A stretch of DNA of 64,000 bases from Streptomyces celluloflavus (GTDB taxonomy: Bacteria; Actinomycetota; Actinomycetes; Streptomycetales; Streptomycetaceae). Under the pieces are notes generated by a model. That model was not told the origin of the DNA and made no database searches. It saw only the letters and a list, made by a program, of their open reading frames with translations. Each line of letters starts with the position of its first letter. The stretch's first letter is position 1. The position numbers were made by a program, and so were the translations under genes. Location: the NCBI GenBank assembly GCA_000720995.1, contig JOEL01000060.1, positions 1 to 64,000 of the forward strand. The letters run 5' to 3'. Shown piece by piece: positions 36,116 through 42,988 of the stretch.

Positions 36116-37059
36116 GCGGTCTCTCCTTGTAGTGCGTCTGCCATGGCTTCAACAAGCGGCACCCCGGCTTTGACAGCGAGCCAATGCCACTGACCATTGG
36201 GGTTCACTTCGAAGAAGACCCAACGGCCGTCCGGGGTGACGGCGAAGTCCAGCGCGCCGAAGAACAGGCCGAGTTCGTCCATGAGCCGGCGGACCCCCTT
36301 CTCCACCTGCGACGGCATGTCCACCACCTCGTATGTATGGGACCGGTAGTCCGTCCGCCAGTCGAGCTGTGCGGCTTCGCTGTCCGTGTGGATGGCGACG
36401 GGGAACATATGGCCCCCGATCACGGTCAAGCGCACTTCATACGCCTTGGCCACGCGCTCTTGGAACAGGTGGGCGGTGCCGCTCACTCCGTCGTCCACCT
36501 GGTCCGCGGAGACGAGTGCCACGGGGAGGAACTGCCGCTTCCCTTCGGGGCCAAGCACGCCACCGCCGAGCCCCTTGTAGACAACCGTGTCGTCGCCCAT
36601 GAACGTACGTGCGTGCGCGAGGTCCGACGTGATCACGGAGCGGGGTACGTCCAACCCGCAGCGAGCAGCGACCGCGAGTTGAACGGGCTTGTAGTTCGCG
36701 GCGGCATCCTTGCTCGGATGGTTGACCCACCGGACAGGCAACGACCCGAGCACGCCGAGCAGTCCCGAGCGCGCTTCCGAGACCGCGAGGGCGCGAGCGT
36801 GTCCGGGCCAGTCGTCGGGGGTCCGGAACTCGTTGGGGCGTCGCCACCACACCGACTTGACGGATTCCAGACGGACCGTACGGGAGCCGGCGAGGGAACC
36901 CGTCCAGCCGTCCCCGGTGAGGGAGACGGCCAGACGGGAAGCGGTCGGGAAGTCGGCAGTATCGAACCTGACGACCTGTTCACCGCGTTTCACCAGCTCC
37001 TCAACCACTGCGTCGGCCGTGAGGTCGTCCCGGCCGGTCAGGATGAGGATGGATTGCAT
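36112..37059 (-). CDS. ATP-grasp RiPP maturase (graspetide synthetase-like, SAV_5884 type)
   Basis: The 315-residue protein begins MQSILILTGRDDLTADAVVEELVKRGEQVVRFDTADFP and contains WWRRPNEF, WVNHPSKDAAANYKPVQLAVAARCGLDVPRSVITSD, an ATP-grasp core with VVYKGLGGG, and the metal-binding end FFGALDFAVTPDGRWVFFEVNPNGQWHWL. It forms ester or amide links between side chains of the precursor. The start lies 1 bp after the precursor stop and the end overlaps the methyltransferase, giving a precursor-ligase-methyltransferase operon. All active-site motifs seem intact even though the methyltransferase is broken. Confidence 0.88.
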   Translation of the reverse strand: MQSILILTGRDDLTADAVVEELVKRGEQVVRFDTADFPTASRLAVSLTGDGWTGSLAGSRTVRLESVKSVWWRRPNEFRTPDDWPGHARALAVSEARSGLLGVLGSLPVRWVNHPSKDAAANYKPVQLAVAARCGLDVPRSVITSDLAHARTFMGDDTVVYKGLGGGVLGPEGKRQFLPVALVSADQVDDGVSGTAHLFQERVAKAYEVRLTVIGGHMFPVAIHTDSEAAQLDWRTDYRSHTYEVVDMPSQVEKGVRRLMDELGLFFGALDFAVTPDGRWVFFEVNPNGQWHWLAVKAGVPLVEAMADALQGETA

Positions 37060-37060
37060 G

Positions 37061-37297
37061 TCAGTACAGGTCGGTTCCGGAGTCGGAGCCGGGGCCCGAG
37101 CCGTCGCCGTTGCTGGTCTCGGTCTGCGTCTCGGGCATCTCGGCCGTGATGGCGTGCCACGGGTTGCCCTCGGCGGAGACGTTGAGCTGAAGCGCATCGC
37201 TGTACGTGATGACGGGCGCTTCGGTGTTCGTCGGAGCCGGTGACACCAGGTGCCGGACCCCGAACGGGACGGCGGGCGTAGCAGTTGTCGTGCTCAT
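37061..37297 (-). CDS. ATP-grasp-modified RiPP precursor peptide
   Basis: The 78-residue peptide starts MSTTTATPAVPFGVRHLVSP, with a PFGVRHL leader motif typical of precursors for SAV_5884-type ATP-grasp enzymes, and a middle YSDALQLNVSAEGNPWHAI. The C-terminal core (about 52-78) is rich in Thr, Ser, Asp and Glu (PETQTETSNGDGSGPGSDSG) and ends TDLY, offering many donor and acceptor residues for omega-ester links. GGAGGAACGC precedes ATG 37297. The ATP-grasp gene follows after 1 bp. Cross-link pattern and cleavage site cannot be predicted. Confidence 0.8.
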   Translation of the reverse strand: MSTTTATPAVPFGVRHLVSPAPTNTEAPVITYSDALQLNVSAEGNPWHAITAEMPETQTETSNGDGSGPGSDSGTDLY

Positions 37298-37391
37298 ACT
37301 GCGTTCCTCCTGTGGTGGCTGGTCCAATCGTGCTCTTACAGAGTCGCCCGGCGGTCCGCTGTCGCACCAGAACAGCCGAACGCGTGTACCG

Positions 37392-37427
37392 CTAGGTCGG
37401 GATTCCGATGGTCTTGTCGTCCTTCAT
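37392..37427 (-). CDS. 11-codon ORF with a strong ribosome site upstream of the RiPP precursor
   Basis: ATG 37427 lies 2 bp after the stop of the DUF6082 gene, and AAGGAG is 6 bases upstream. The peptide is MKDDKTIGIPT, then TAG. It may be a coupled micro-ORF or leader peptide that regulates the RiPP genes 95 bp downstream, or the remnant start of a lost gene. Only the ribosome site and position support it. Confidence 0.35.
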   Translation of the reverse strand: MKDDKTIGIPT

Positions 37428-37429
37428 TC

Positions 37430-38023
37430 TCAACTCCTTTCCACATAACTCCGGTTGCTGCCCGGCCGCCTGCTAACCGTCACAACCTGCGGACAGCCGG
37501 GGTGGTGCCCGCCCTCTACCGTGCCCCCTATTTCATAGGGATGGAATAGGGAGTTCATCCGGAGGGGCGGAGTCTTCGTCAGATGCTGTTCAGCGGGTCC
37601 TGCCGAGTCGGCGTATGCCTGGTTAGCGATCCGGTTGAATTCGCGATCGACCTTGTCCCTTGCGTCATCGTCGCGATGCTGGGACACGCGTTCCCAGTAA
37701 AGGAGTCCGGCGCTGCGACGCATGAAGTCTTTCAGGTGCACCCGAAGAGAGTTCTGCGACATTACGCCTACGCGGAATTCGAGCGCCCAGAGATTGACCC
37801 AGCGATTGCAGTGGAGCATGAGCCTGCGCTCATCTTCGGGCAGACTCTCGTGCACACTCCACATTTCCCGGTACTCCGGGAACTCCTCCTGAGACTGAAC
37901 AAGTTCCTGCACGATGATCTGTGTGTCGATGGCGACCCGTTGCCGGTGCTGCTTCGCGGTTTGCGTCACGTGCCAGACGCCCACTGCCGCTACGGCCCAT
38001 AGACCGAGAGATCCGATTTTCAC
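37430..38023 (-). CDS. DUF6082-like membrane-associated protein
   Basis: The 197-residue protein begins with a hydrophobic helix (KIGSLGLWAVAAVGVWHV), then a helical domain with MWSVHESLPEDERRLMLHCNRWVNLWALEFRVG and HLKDFMRRSAGLLYWERV, which I associate with DUF6082 proteins near actinobacterial RiPP and regulatory clusters. Function is unknown. GTG 38023 is used, with AGGAAAGG upstream; a TTG one codon earlier is possible. It belongs to the run of minus-strand genes leading into the RiPP operon. Confidence 0.55.
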   Translation of the reverse strand: MKIGSLGLWAVAAVGVWHVTQTAKQHRQRVAIDTQIIVQELVQSQEEFPEYREMWSVHESLPEDERRLMLHCNRWVNLWALEFRVGVMSQNSLRVHLKDFMRRSAGLLYWERVSQHRDDDARDKVDREFNRIANQAYADSAGPAEQHLTKTPPLRMNSLFHPYEIGGTVEGGHHPGCPQVVTVSRRPGSNRSYVERS

Positions 38024-38041
38024 CAAGGTGCCTTTCCTGCC

Positions 38042-38164
38042 CTATTCGTCTGCGGCGGGTTCTGCGCTGTCATCCCCCATGTCCTCCGTGGGGGTGGTGG
38101 TGGGCGCAGTGGTACGAATGGCGCCTACCAGGTCAAAGATGTCTTCGGTGTACTCGTCAGGCAT
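38042..38164 (-). CDS. Small acidic protein, 40 residues
   Basis: The peptide MPDEYTEDIFDLVGAIRTTA continues with a Thr/Pro-rich stretch and ends DDSAEPAADE. GGAAGG lies 4-5 bases before ATG 38164. The start overlaps the preceding 68-residue gene by 40 bp and the end is 18 bp before the DUF6082-like gene, so the three are probably co-translated. No family was recognised; acidity suggests an antirestriction-like or partner-binding role only speculatively. Confidence 0.5.
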   Translation of the reverse strand: MPDEYTEDIFDLVGAIRTTAPTTTPTEDMGDDSAEPAADE

Positions 38165-38331
38165 GGCGCCTTCCATTTGCGGAGCCGCCGCGCGAGCCAG
38201 CGTTCACCCGCTCCGTAGCGGCTATCTATCTTGGCTACGGATTCGCCGGACGCATAGCGCCGCATGACGTAGAGCTGATCGGCTAGCACAGCTTCGCGTG
38301 CTGCTATAACCAATTTCCGTCTACGTCGCAC
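38125..38331 (-). CDS. Small basic helical protein, 68 residues
   Basis: The product reads REAVLADQLYVMRRYASGESVAKIDSRYGAGERWLARRLRKWK, which resembles a helix-turn-helix of the resolvase or sigma-region-4 kind. The basic composition supports DNA binding. GTG 38331 is preceded by GAGGAG at about 8 bases. The first gene after the terminator at 38361-38402, it overlaps the acidic 40-residue gene. The acidic/basic pair in overlap could form a complex. Confidence 0.5.
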   Translation of the reverse strand: MRRRRKLVIAAREAVLADQLYVMRRYASGESVAKIDSRYGAGERWLARRLRKWKAPCLTSTPKTSLTW

Positions 38332-38360
38332 GGTCGGGCTCCTCGGCTTCTCTGATGTGG

Positions 38361-38402
38361 CCCCGCCCGGCTGTCGCTGTCCGTCCTTTCAGCCGGGCGG
38401 GG
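38361..38402. terminator. Strong GC hairpin between two minus-strand gene groups
   Basis: CCCCGCCCGGCTG at 38361-38373 pairs with CAGCCGGGCGGGG at 38390-38402, a perfect 13-bp stem. It separates the small-gene operon (39250-38481) from the group ending in the RiPP genes. Confidence 0.75.
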
Positions 38403-38480
38403 GTGTAGCCCGCCCCTGTCGGAGTTCCGAATCAAAGCGGAGGGGCCTCGAATTCGGTTTCGTCCGGCAGGGGCGGAGTC

Positions 38481-38654
38481 TCATAGGCGGCCGGATGCGG
38501 CCAGGGCGAGCATGCCGAAGCAGAACAGGAGGACCACGGAGACAAACACGGCCCATCCGAACTTGCGGACCACCCGCACCGGGAACGGCGGCCTTCTCGG
38601 TGCTGCGTGCCGGCGCGTGCCCCGTGCCGCTGTAGCGGACCCCTGTACCGTCAC
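38481..38654 (-). CDS. Small membrane protein, 57 residues
   Basis: The basic N-terminal half (RRHAAPRRPPFPVRVVRKFG) is followed by a membrane helix WAVFVSVVLLFCFGMLALA and a short SGRL tail. GTG 38654 overlaps the upstream stop (GTGA), so it is the last member of a four-gene overlapping chain. Positive residues before the helix predict the N-terminus inside. Unknown function. Confidence 0.5.
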   Translation of the reverse strand: MTVQGSATAARGTRRHAAPRRPPFPVRVVRKFGWAVFVSVVLLFCFGMLALAASGRL

Positions 38655-38869
38655 AGCGTCCGCCCCAGGGGACCGAACCGCTGTCGCCGCTGGTAGTCCT
38701 CGTGCACGCGCGCCCGCAGCCGGGTGAGTGTCGGGCTGTCCGTGGCGTAAACCGGCGTGCTGCACGTCAGCCCGTCCCGGACGGTTTCCTTGCGATAGGG
38801 ACAGTCGGACCGGGGGCAGTCGCACAGCGGCCATGTCAACGCGGATCGCTCGGGCACGTCCGGGCTCAT
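38651..38869 (-). CDS. Small Cys-containing protein, 72 residues
   Basis: The product contains LTWPLCDCPRSDCPYRKETVRDGLTC; the four Cys (CxC, then Cys, then Cys) could bind zinc. A helical SPTLTRLRARVHEDYQRR segment follows. ATG 38869 overlaps the upstream stop by 4 bp and its stop overlaps the next start. Gene-chain arrangement supports it as real; the family is unknown. Confidence 0.5.
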   Translation of the reverse strand: MSPDVPERSALTWPLCDCPRSDCPYRKETVRDGLTCSTPVYATDSPTLTRLRARVHEDYQRRQRFGPLGRTL

Positions 38870-39066
38870 GTCGTCCCCCGCCGGTCCGTGGCGCGCTGGT
38901 GGGGGTGCTGCCAGATCATTTCGTTGTAGTTCTGGACACCTCGGTTGTCGCCCCGCTTCCACGCTGCGGCCCGGCCCTGTACGGCCGCGTAGCAGATGCG
39001 GCAGCCGTCCACGGGGGCAAGCCCGGTGCCCGAGATGCGCACCGCCGGGATCTTGTCATCACTCAT
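38866..39066 (-). CDS. Small hypothetical protein, 66 residues
   Basis: The product has GCRICYAAVQGRAAAWKRGDNRGVQNYNEMIWQHPHQRAT. CxxC and later His residues could coordinate a metal. It overlaps both neighbours (8 bp upstream, 4 bp downstream). I do not recognise a family. Confidence 0.5.
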   Translation of the reverse strand: MSDDKIPAVRISGTGLAPVDGCRICYAAVQGRAAAWKRGDNRGVQNYNEMIWQHPHQRATDRRGTT

Positions 39067-39250
39067 CGGTCAGCCGCCTTCGCAGTCCGGCTTCAACATC
39101 CTTGAGTACGTCCCTGGTTGGCGTGGCGTAACCGGTACGCGGTACCCAATCCGGGGCCAGTCGCCAGAACCCGCCGGCATCTATCAGAGCGGTCAACTCA
39201 TTGTCTTCCGCCGTGAGTTGTGGTTCGTGGGGGCTGCACCTCCGGGGCAA
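39059..39250 (-). CDS. Small hypothetical protein, 63 residues, first of the overlapping chain
   Basis: The product is MPRRCSPHEPQLTAEDNELT and then a helical, mixed-charge region ending LKDVEAGLRRRLTDE. It is divergent from the XRE regulator, whose start is 105 bp away, so a shared regulatory region at about 39251-39354 is likely. It includes GATGTCATC near the regulator's start. The N-terminal few residues are uncertain. Confidence 0.5.
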   Translation of the reverse strand: MPRRCSPHEPQLTAEDNELTALIDAGGFWRLAPDWVPRTGYATPTRDVLKDVEAGLRRRLTDE

Positions 39251-39354
39251 GGTTTGCTCCTCTCCGTAACGACGCCACTACCGGGCGACTCAGAGTGGCC
39301 TACAGTCGCGATGTCATCAACTTACGAAGAACGATTGGAGGATTGAGCCCCTAC

Positions 39355-40185
39355 ATGGTGAACCGCAAGGAACTGGACCCCGAAAAATCGCCTGGTGCCG
39401 CGTTCGGACAGCGTTTACGCACGTTGCGGGACGAGCGGGGCTGGACGCAGGACGAGTTAGGGGAGCGCATGGGGTGCTCCGGAGCGCACATTTCTGCCGT
39501 CGAAACTGGTCGTCGCCCGCCAACTCAACGATTTGCGAAGACTGTCGACAAGGTGTTCGGGACCGGAGATAGGTTCGAACGCCAGAGCCGGGCCCTTCGG
39601 CAAACGGCGCTGCTGGAAGGTTTCCCGGAGTACGTCACTCACGAGGCGCGCGCGGCAGAGATCAGGCTCTATGAAGTCGGTGTCATACCTGGCCTGCTCC
39701 AGACGCAGGAGTACGCATCAGCGCTTGGAGACAGCACCGTTAAACGGGGTGTCGCCTCGCGGGAGCAGGCCGACGAACGGATTGCGCTGGCTAAGCAGCG
39801 TCAAGCGTCGCTCGCACGAACACCTCCGCCGTTGGTCTTCGTGGTGCTCGATGAAAGCTGCCTGCTCCGTCCCATCGGCGACAGCGCCCTTATGGACGCG
39901 CAGTTCACGCGCCTGGTGGAGTTTGCAGAGCTGCCGAACACCGTGCTTCAAGTCGCTCCGTTCGGCATCGGAGTTCGTCGTCCGATGACGTTGCCGGTAA
40001 CCGTGCTCACGATGCCGGAACGGTCGCTCATGTCGTACGCCGAGTCCGCCAATCGAGGCCATCTTGAGCGGGACAGTGCATCAGTGCTGCCGATCCTGGC
40101 GGACTACCATCAACTACAGGCCGAAGCACTGCCGCGAGCGGCATCCGTGGCCATGATCAGCCAGTTACGAAAGGGCACCCCGTGA
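39355..40185 (+). CDS. XRE-family transcriptional regulator with DUF5753 domain
   Basis: The 276-residue protein has an N-terminal helix-turn-helix (FGQRLRTLRDERGWTQDELGERMGCSGAHISAVETGRRPP, about 17-56) and a C-terminal DUF5753 domain (EIRLYEVGVIPGLLQTQEYA ... FVVLDESCLLRPIG). This is the common Streptomyces regulator type paired with a DUF397 protein (WhiJ/BldB-like systems). ATG 39355 was chosen with GGAGG about 13 bases upstream. It overlaps DUF397 (GTGA) and is divergent from the small-gene chain, its probable target. Confidence 0.9.
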   Translation: MVNRKELDPEKSPGAAFGQRLRTLRDERGWTQDELGERMGCSGAHISAVETGRRPPTQRFAKTVDKVFGTGDRFERQSRALRQTALLEGFPEYVTHEARAAEIRLYEVGVIPGLLQTQEYASALGDSTVKRGVASREQADERIALAKQRQASLARTPPPLVFVVLDESCLLRPIGDSALMDAQFTRLVEFAELPNTVLQVAPFGIGVRRPMTLPVTVLTMPERSLMSYAESANRGHLERDSASVLPILADYHQLQAEALPRAASVAMISQLRKGTP

Positions 40186-40394
40186 CGACCACGACCGATA
40201 CCCCACGTTGGATCAAGTCCTCATTCAGCGAGAACGGCGGCCAGTGCGTTGAGGTCGCCGCCAACCTCGCCGTCTCGCGCGGCGTCGTCCCCGTCCGCGA
40301 CTCCAAGGACCCGCGCGGTCCCGTACTCACGATCGCCCCGGCCGCCTGGTCGGAGTTCGTTGGCAGCGTCAAGGCCGGCGAACTCTCCGCGTAG
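40182..40394 (+). CDS. DUF397 protein
   Basis: The 70-residue protein has WIKSSFSENGGQCVEVAANL, VPVRDSKDPRGPVLTIAPAAWSEFVGSVKAGEL, the defining DUF397 pattern. Such proteins act with an XRE/DUF5753 partner in development, antibiotic control or as a toxin-antitoxin-like pair. GTG 40182 overlaps the regulator's stop by 4 bp, which ties the two together. A double hairpin terminator follows. Confidence 0.92.
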   Translation: MTTTTDTPRWIKSSFSENGGQCVEVAANLAVSRGVVPVRDSKDPRGPVLTIAPAAWSEFVGSVKAGELSA

Positions 40395-40403
40395 CCGCTA
40401 CTC

Positions 40404-40470
40404 GCCCCCTCCATCGGTGAGGGGGCAAGGGACGGACAGCCCCGTCACCCTCCACCAGGGCGACGGGGCT
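40404..40470 (+). terminator. Two successive terminator hairpins after DUF397
   Basis: GCCCCCTC pairs with GAGGGGGC within 40404-40426, and AGCCCCGTC at 40438-40446 pairs with GACGGGGCT at 40462-40470. The first repeat of the second CRISPR fragment starts 20 bp later. Confidence 0.75.
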
Positions 40471-40489
40471 CTGTCATGGGCTACGCTGC

Positions 40490-40636
40490 GAGCGTCCCGC
40501 GGGTGCGGGGGTGGTCCCGTGACGGCGGCCATGATCCCGAAACGCCACTCGTGGTCCCCGCGGATGCGGGGGTAGTCCCAGGCCCGCGAGGGGCAACCCC
40601 TCACCGCAGAGGCGGTCCCCGCGTATGCGGGGTCCC
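40490..40636 (+). CRISPR. Second CRISPR fragment: three degenerate repeats, two spacers
   Basis: Repeats start at 40490, 40551 and 40612, spaced exactly 61 bp as in the main array. The first is damaged in its first six bases but perfect after that; the second has GCGGATGCGG and GTAGTCCC changes; the third is truncated at 25 bp (GCGTATGCGGGGTCCC end). The GCGGATGCGG change also occurs in the last main-array repeat at 35042, suggesting one array split by the intervening 5.4 kb. Confidence 0.85.
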
Positions 40637-40721
40637 GACAACGCAGATATTGGGGAGCCCCAAGTGCAAGGTCCTCTATGACCGCTTCGGAACCGAGAAG
40701 CACTTGTGTGGAGGAGCGACT

Positions 40722-40856
40722 ATGCGTCTCAGCGGGGAAAAGAAGGCAATCTCCGATAGGTCGTCGTCGTGCGGGCAAGGCGAAATTTGGTCAGGGATTC
40801 TGTATGCGCTGGGATACCTGGCGTCCCATGCAAGTCAGTTGAGGCGAGTCCGGTGA
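40722..40856 (+). CDS. Putative 44-residue protein with amphipathic helix
   Basis: ATG 40722 has GGAGGAG at 5-6 bases, one of the better ribosome sites here. The product is MRLSGEKKAISDRSSS, then CGQGEIWSGILYALGYLASH and a basic end. Its helix could insert in a membrane, so a small toxin is conceivable. It converges with and overlaps the end of the GNAT gene. Low confidence, no family. Confidence 0.35.
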   Translation: MRLSGEKKAISDRSSSCGQGEIWSGILYALGYLASHASQLRRVR

Positions 40857-41348
40857 CAGCGGCTCCTGACGGCCGATCGTCACGTACCCCCAGCGCTCGT
40901 ACAGCGCCTGGACCTTTCCGCCCCCGGCCGCTCCGTTCACGCAGAGAGTGGCGTAAGGCTCCACGCGTGATTCCAGTAGGTCGTCATGGATCCGTTGAGC
41001 GACACTCTGACCGCGCCGTTTCTGCACCACACCGATTTCCTTGATGGCGACTACCGGTCCGCTGGTGTAGATGTTCGGAGGCGGGGAAATCAGCCTGCTC
41101 CACCACCGGTTACCTGGCTCAATGGTGTTGGCGTAGGCGTAGCCGACGGCTTCGCCATATTCATAGGCGATCACCGACTCCCATCCCGGTTCGGCACCAT
41201 GACGGTCGAGTCGTTCGGCGAACGTGGTGAGTTTGTAGTTCGGTAGATGCAACAGCTCGGCTCGTACGTCCGCGTACAAACCAACCAGCGTCTCCCGGAC
41301 GTCGGAAAGATCGGTGAAGCTGCGCAGGGTGATGGCTTCAACGGTCAT
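40791..41348 (-). CDS. GNAT-family N-acetyltransferase
   Basis: The 185-residue protein has the GNAT order: N-terminal TLRSFTDLSDVRETLVGLYADVR, a beta strand ESVIAYEYGEAVGYAYANT, motif A VVAIKEIGVVQKRRGQSVAQRIHDDLLE (acetyl-CoA pyrophosphate loop, Q/RxxGxG/A-like) and motif B with ALYERWGYVTIG. It transfers an acetyl group from acetyl-CoA to an amine; the acceptor is unknown. ATG 41348 starts MTVEAITLR; the upstream extension of the frame looks non-coding. It lies just right of the CRISPR fragment. Confidence 0.8.
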   Translation of the reverse strand: MTVEAITLRSFTDLSDVRETLVGLYADVRAELLHLPNYKLTTFAERLDRHGAEPGWESVIAYEYGEAVGYAYANTIEPGNRWWSRLISPPPNIYTSGPVVAIKEIGVVQKRRGQSVAQRIHDDLLESRVEPYATLCVNGAAGGGKVQALYERWGYVTIGRQEPLSPDSPQLTCMGRQVSQRIQNP

Positions 41349-41905
41349 GTGACAGTTTCTCGCCGATGCTGCTCGAAGGTGCGGGTGTGGACGCTGCGTG
41401 GCGCGAACCTGTGCAAGTCGACGGTGAAGGTGGTGAGCATCCCGGCGACACGGGAATGCTGCGCCGCGGGGGATGCCCATCGCCGTCTCGACAGCAGGGC
41501 CTACATCGTGCTGTCCGTGCTGGGGCCGGGCGAGCCGGGCCGTGGTGATCGCGCGCGAACGCTTCATATGCGGAAGCAGCGCGGACATGGAGCGGTGCGC
41601 GCGGCCTCAGCGCCCTCCCCCATTCCCCCTGCCAGGTAGGCCGCCAGCCGTGCCTTCGGCGGTACGGCGGCACGGCCCCTCACGAGAGAGGAGGTTGGTA
41701 GATGAGCGCTGTATCGGTCGAGACGTGCGACAGGCGCACGCCCGACGCCGAAGGGTGGCGCGGAGTGCCGTTTTCCCCCGAGACCTGAAAGTGGTCGTCG
41801 AGGCCGACGGTGGGAAGCACGACGGTGGCCCCATGCCGCCGGAGGCTCCCCGCGACCCCGCCCCGGAGGGGGCGACGGCAAGTAGGTCGCCCCCTCCCCC
41901 AATGG
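41349..41905. other. 557-bp gap without a convincing gene
   Basis: Both strands carry open frames here but none has family character or a ribosome site. The stretch may hold a decayed gene next to the mobile region; I see no repeats or RNA gene. Confidence 0.35.
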
Positions 41906-42763
41906 TCAGACGTCCCAAACCCCCGCAGCAGCCGCCTCGCGGGCGAAGTCGGCGAAATCGCGGGGCTTGCGGCCGAGGACCTCCTCGACGCCGGTGACGA
42001 GGTGGGCGTTGCGGCCGTCAGTGATCAGGCTGAGCAGGTCGGCGAACTCGGTCGGGGCCCCGGCCGCCTCCAGTCCGGCGCGGAAGTCGTCGAGGGTGAC
42101 GGGGACGTAGTTGATCTGCCGACCGGTGGCCTTGGACAGTTCGGCGGCCGCGTCGCGGAAGCTCAGCAGCCGGGGGCCGGACAGTTCGTAGGTCTTGCCG
42201 ATGTGCCGGGGGTCGGTGAGTACGGCGGTGACCACGTCGGCGATGTCGTCGGCGTCCACGAACGGCTCGACGGCCTCCCCCGTCGGCAGGACGAGTTCAC
42301 CGGCGAGGACCGGCTCCAGGAAGAAGTCCTCGCTGAAGTTCTGGTGGAACCAGCTCGCGCGCACGATCGTCCAGTCCGCGCCGGACGCCTTCAGCCGGTC
42401 CTCGCTGACGTGGGCACGCTCTTCGCCGCGGGCGGAGAGCAGCACCAGCCGGCGTACCCCGTGGGCGACGGCGAACCGGGAGAACTCGTCGATGGTCTCG
42501 GCCGCACCGGGAAAGCCGAGGTCCGGGGAGTAGGTGACGTAGGCGGCTGCCACGCCCTCCAGTACGGCCGGCCAGGTGGCGGGGTCCTCCCATACGAAGG
42601 GGCGGTCGGCGCTACGTGATCCGATCCGTACGGTGTGCCCCTGCGCGGTGAGCCGCGCCGCGACCCGGCGGCCGGTCTTGCCCGTACCGCCGAGGACGAG
42701 GGTGATCGGCGGCGTGCTCTGCGTGTCGTGAGCGGTCGGAGTGGTCTGCGCGTTCTGAGTCAT
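41906..42763 (-). CDS. NmrA-like NAD(P)-binding oxidoreductase/epimerase
   Basis: The 285-residue protein has an N-terminal Rossmann motif (ITLVLGGTGKTGRRVAARL) and the atypical-SDR/NmrA layout (VEPFVDADDIADVVTAVLTDPRHIGKTYELSGPRLLSFRDAAAELSKATGRQINYVPV). Members reduce quinones or act as redox sensors. ATG 42763 gives MTQNAQTTPTAHD; no ribosome site is seen, so a start at 42799 is possible. It is divergent from nothing obvious and lies 225 bp from the response-regulator stop. A 12-bp tandem repeat sits upstream. Confidence 0.82.
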   Translation of the reverse strand: MTQNAQTTPTAHDTQSTPPITLVLGGTGKTGRRVAARLTAQGHTVRIGSRSADRPFVWEDPATWPAVLEGVAAAYVTYSPDLGFPGAAETIDEFSRFAVAHGVRRLVLLSARGEERAHVSEDRLKASGADWTIVRASWFHQNFSEDFFLEPVLAGELVLPTGEAVEPFVDADDIADVVTAVLTDPRHIGKTYELSGPRLLSFRDAAAELSKATGRQINYVPVTLDDFRAGLEAAGAPTEFADLLSLITDGRNAHLVTGVEEVLGRKPRDFADFAREAAAAGVWDV

Positions 42764-42846
42764 GTCGACAGTCAAGTTCGTGCTGGTCAGCCGGGACATG
42801 GTCGAGAGGCTCAGGTCCATGTGCGTGCGTTCACGTTGACGTTCCC

Positions 42847-42894
42847 GTTCACGATCACGTTCACGATCACGTTCACGATCACGTTCGTGGGGGC
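42847..42894. repeat. Four 12-bp tandem repeats (GTTCACGATCAC)
   Basis: GTTCACGATCAC occurs four times perfectly at 42847-42894, preceded by a degenerate GTTGACGTTCCC. It lies about 80 bp upstream of the NmrA-like gene and may affect its promoter spacing. Confidence 0.8.
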
Positions 42895-42988
42895 TTGCGC
42901 CGGACGGAGCGGGCCCCGCCCGGCTGCGGGGCGGCCCCGACCCGACGGAACTGGTCCCGCTCCGAGCGGCCCCGCGCACCCCCGCGCC

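Noticed and set aside
41358-41640. Possible gene fragment between the GNAT and NmrA-like genes
   Set aside because: Neither strand gives a recognisable domain or ribosome site; frames are GC-driven.
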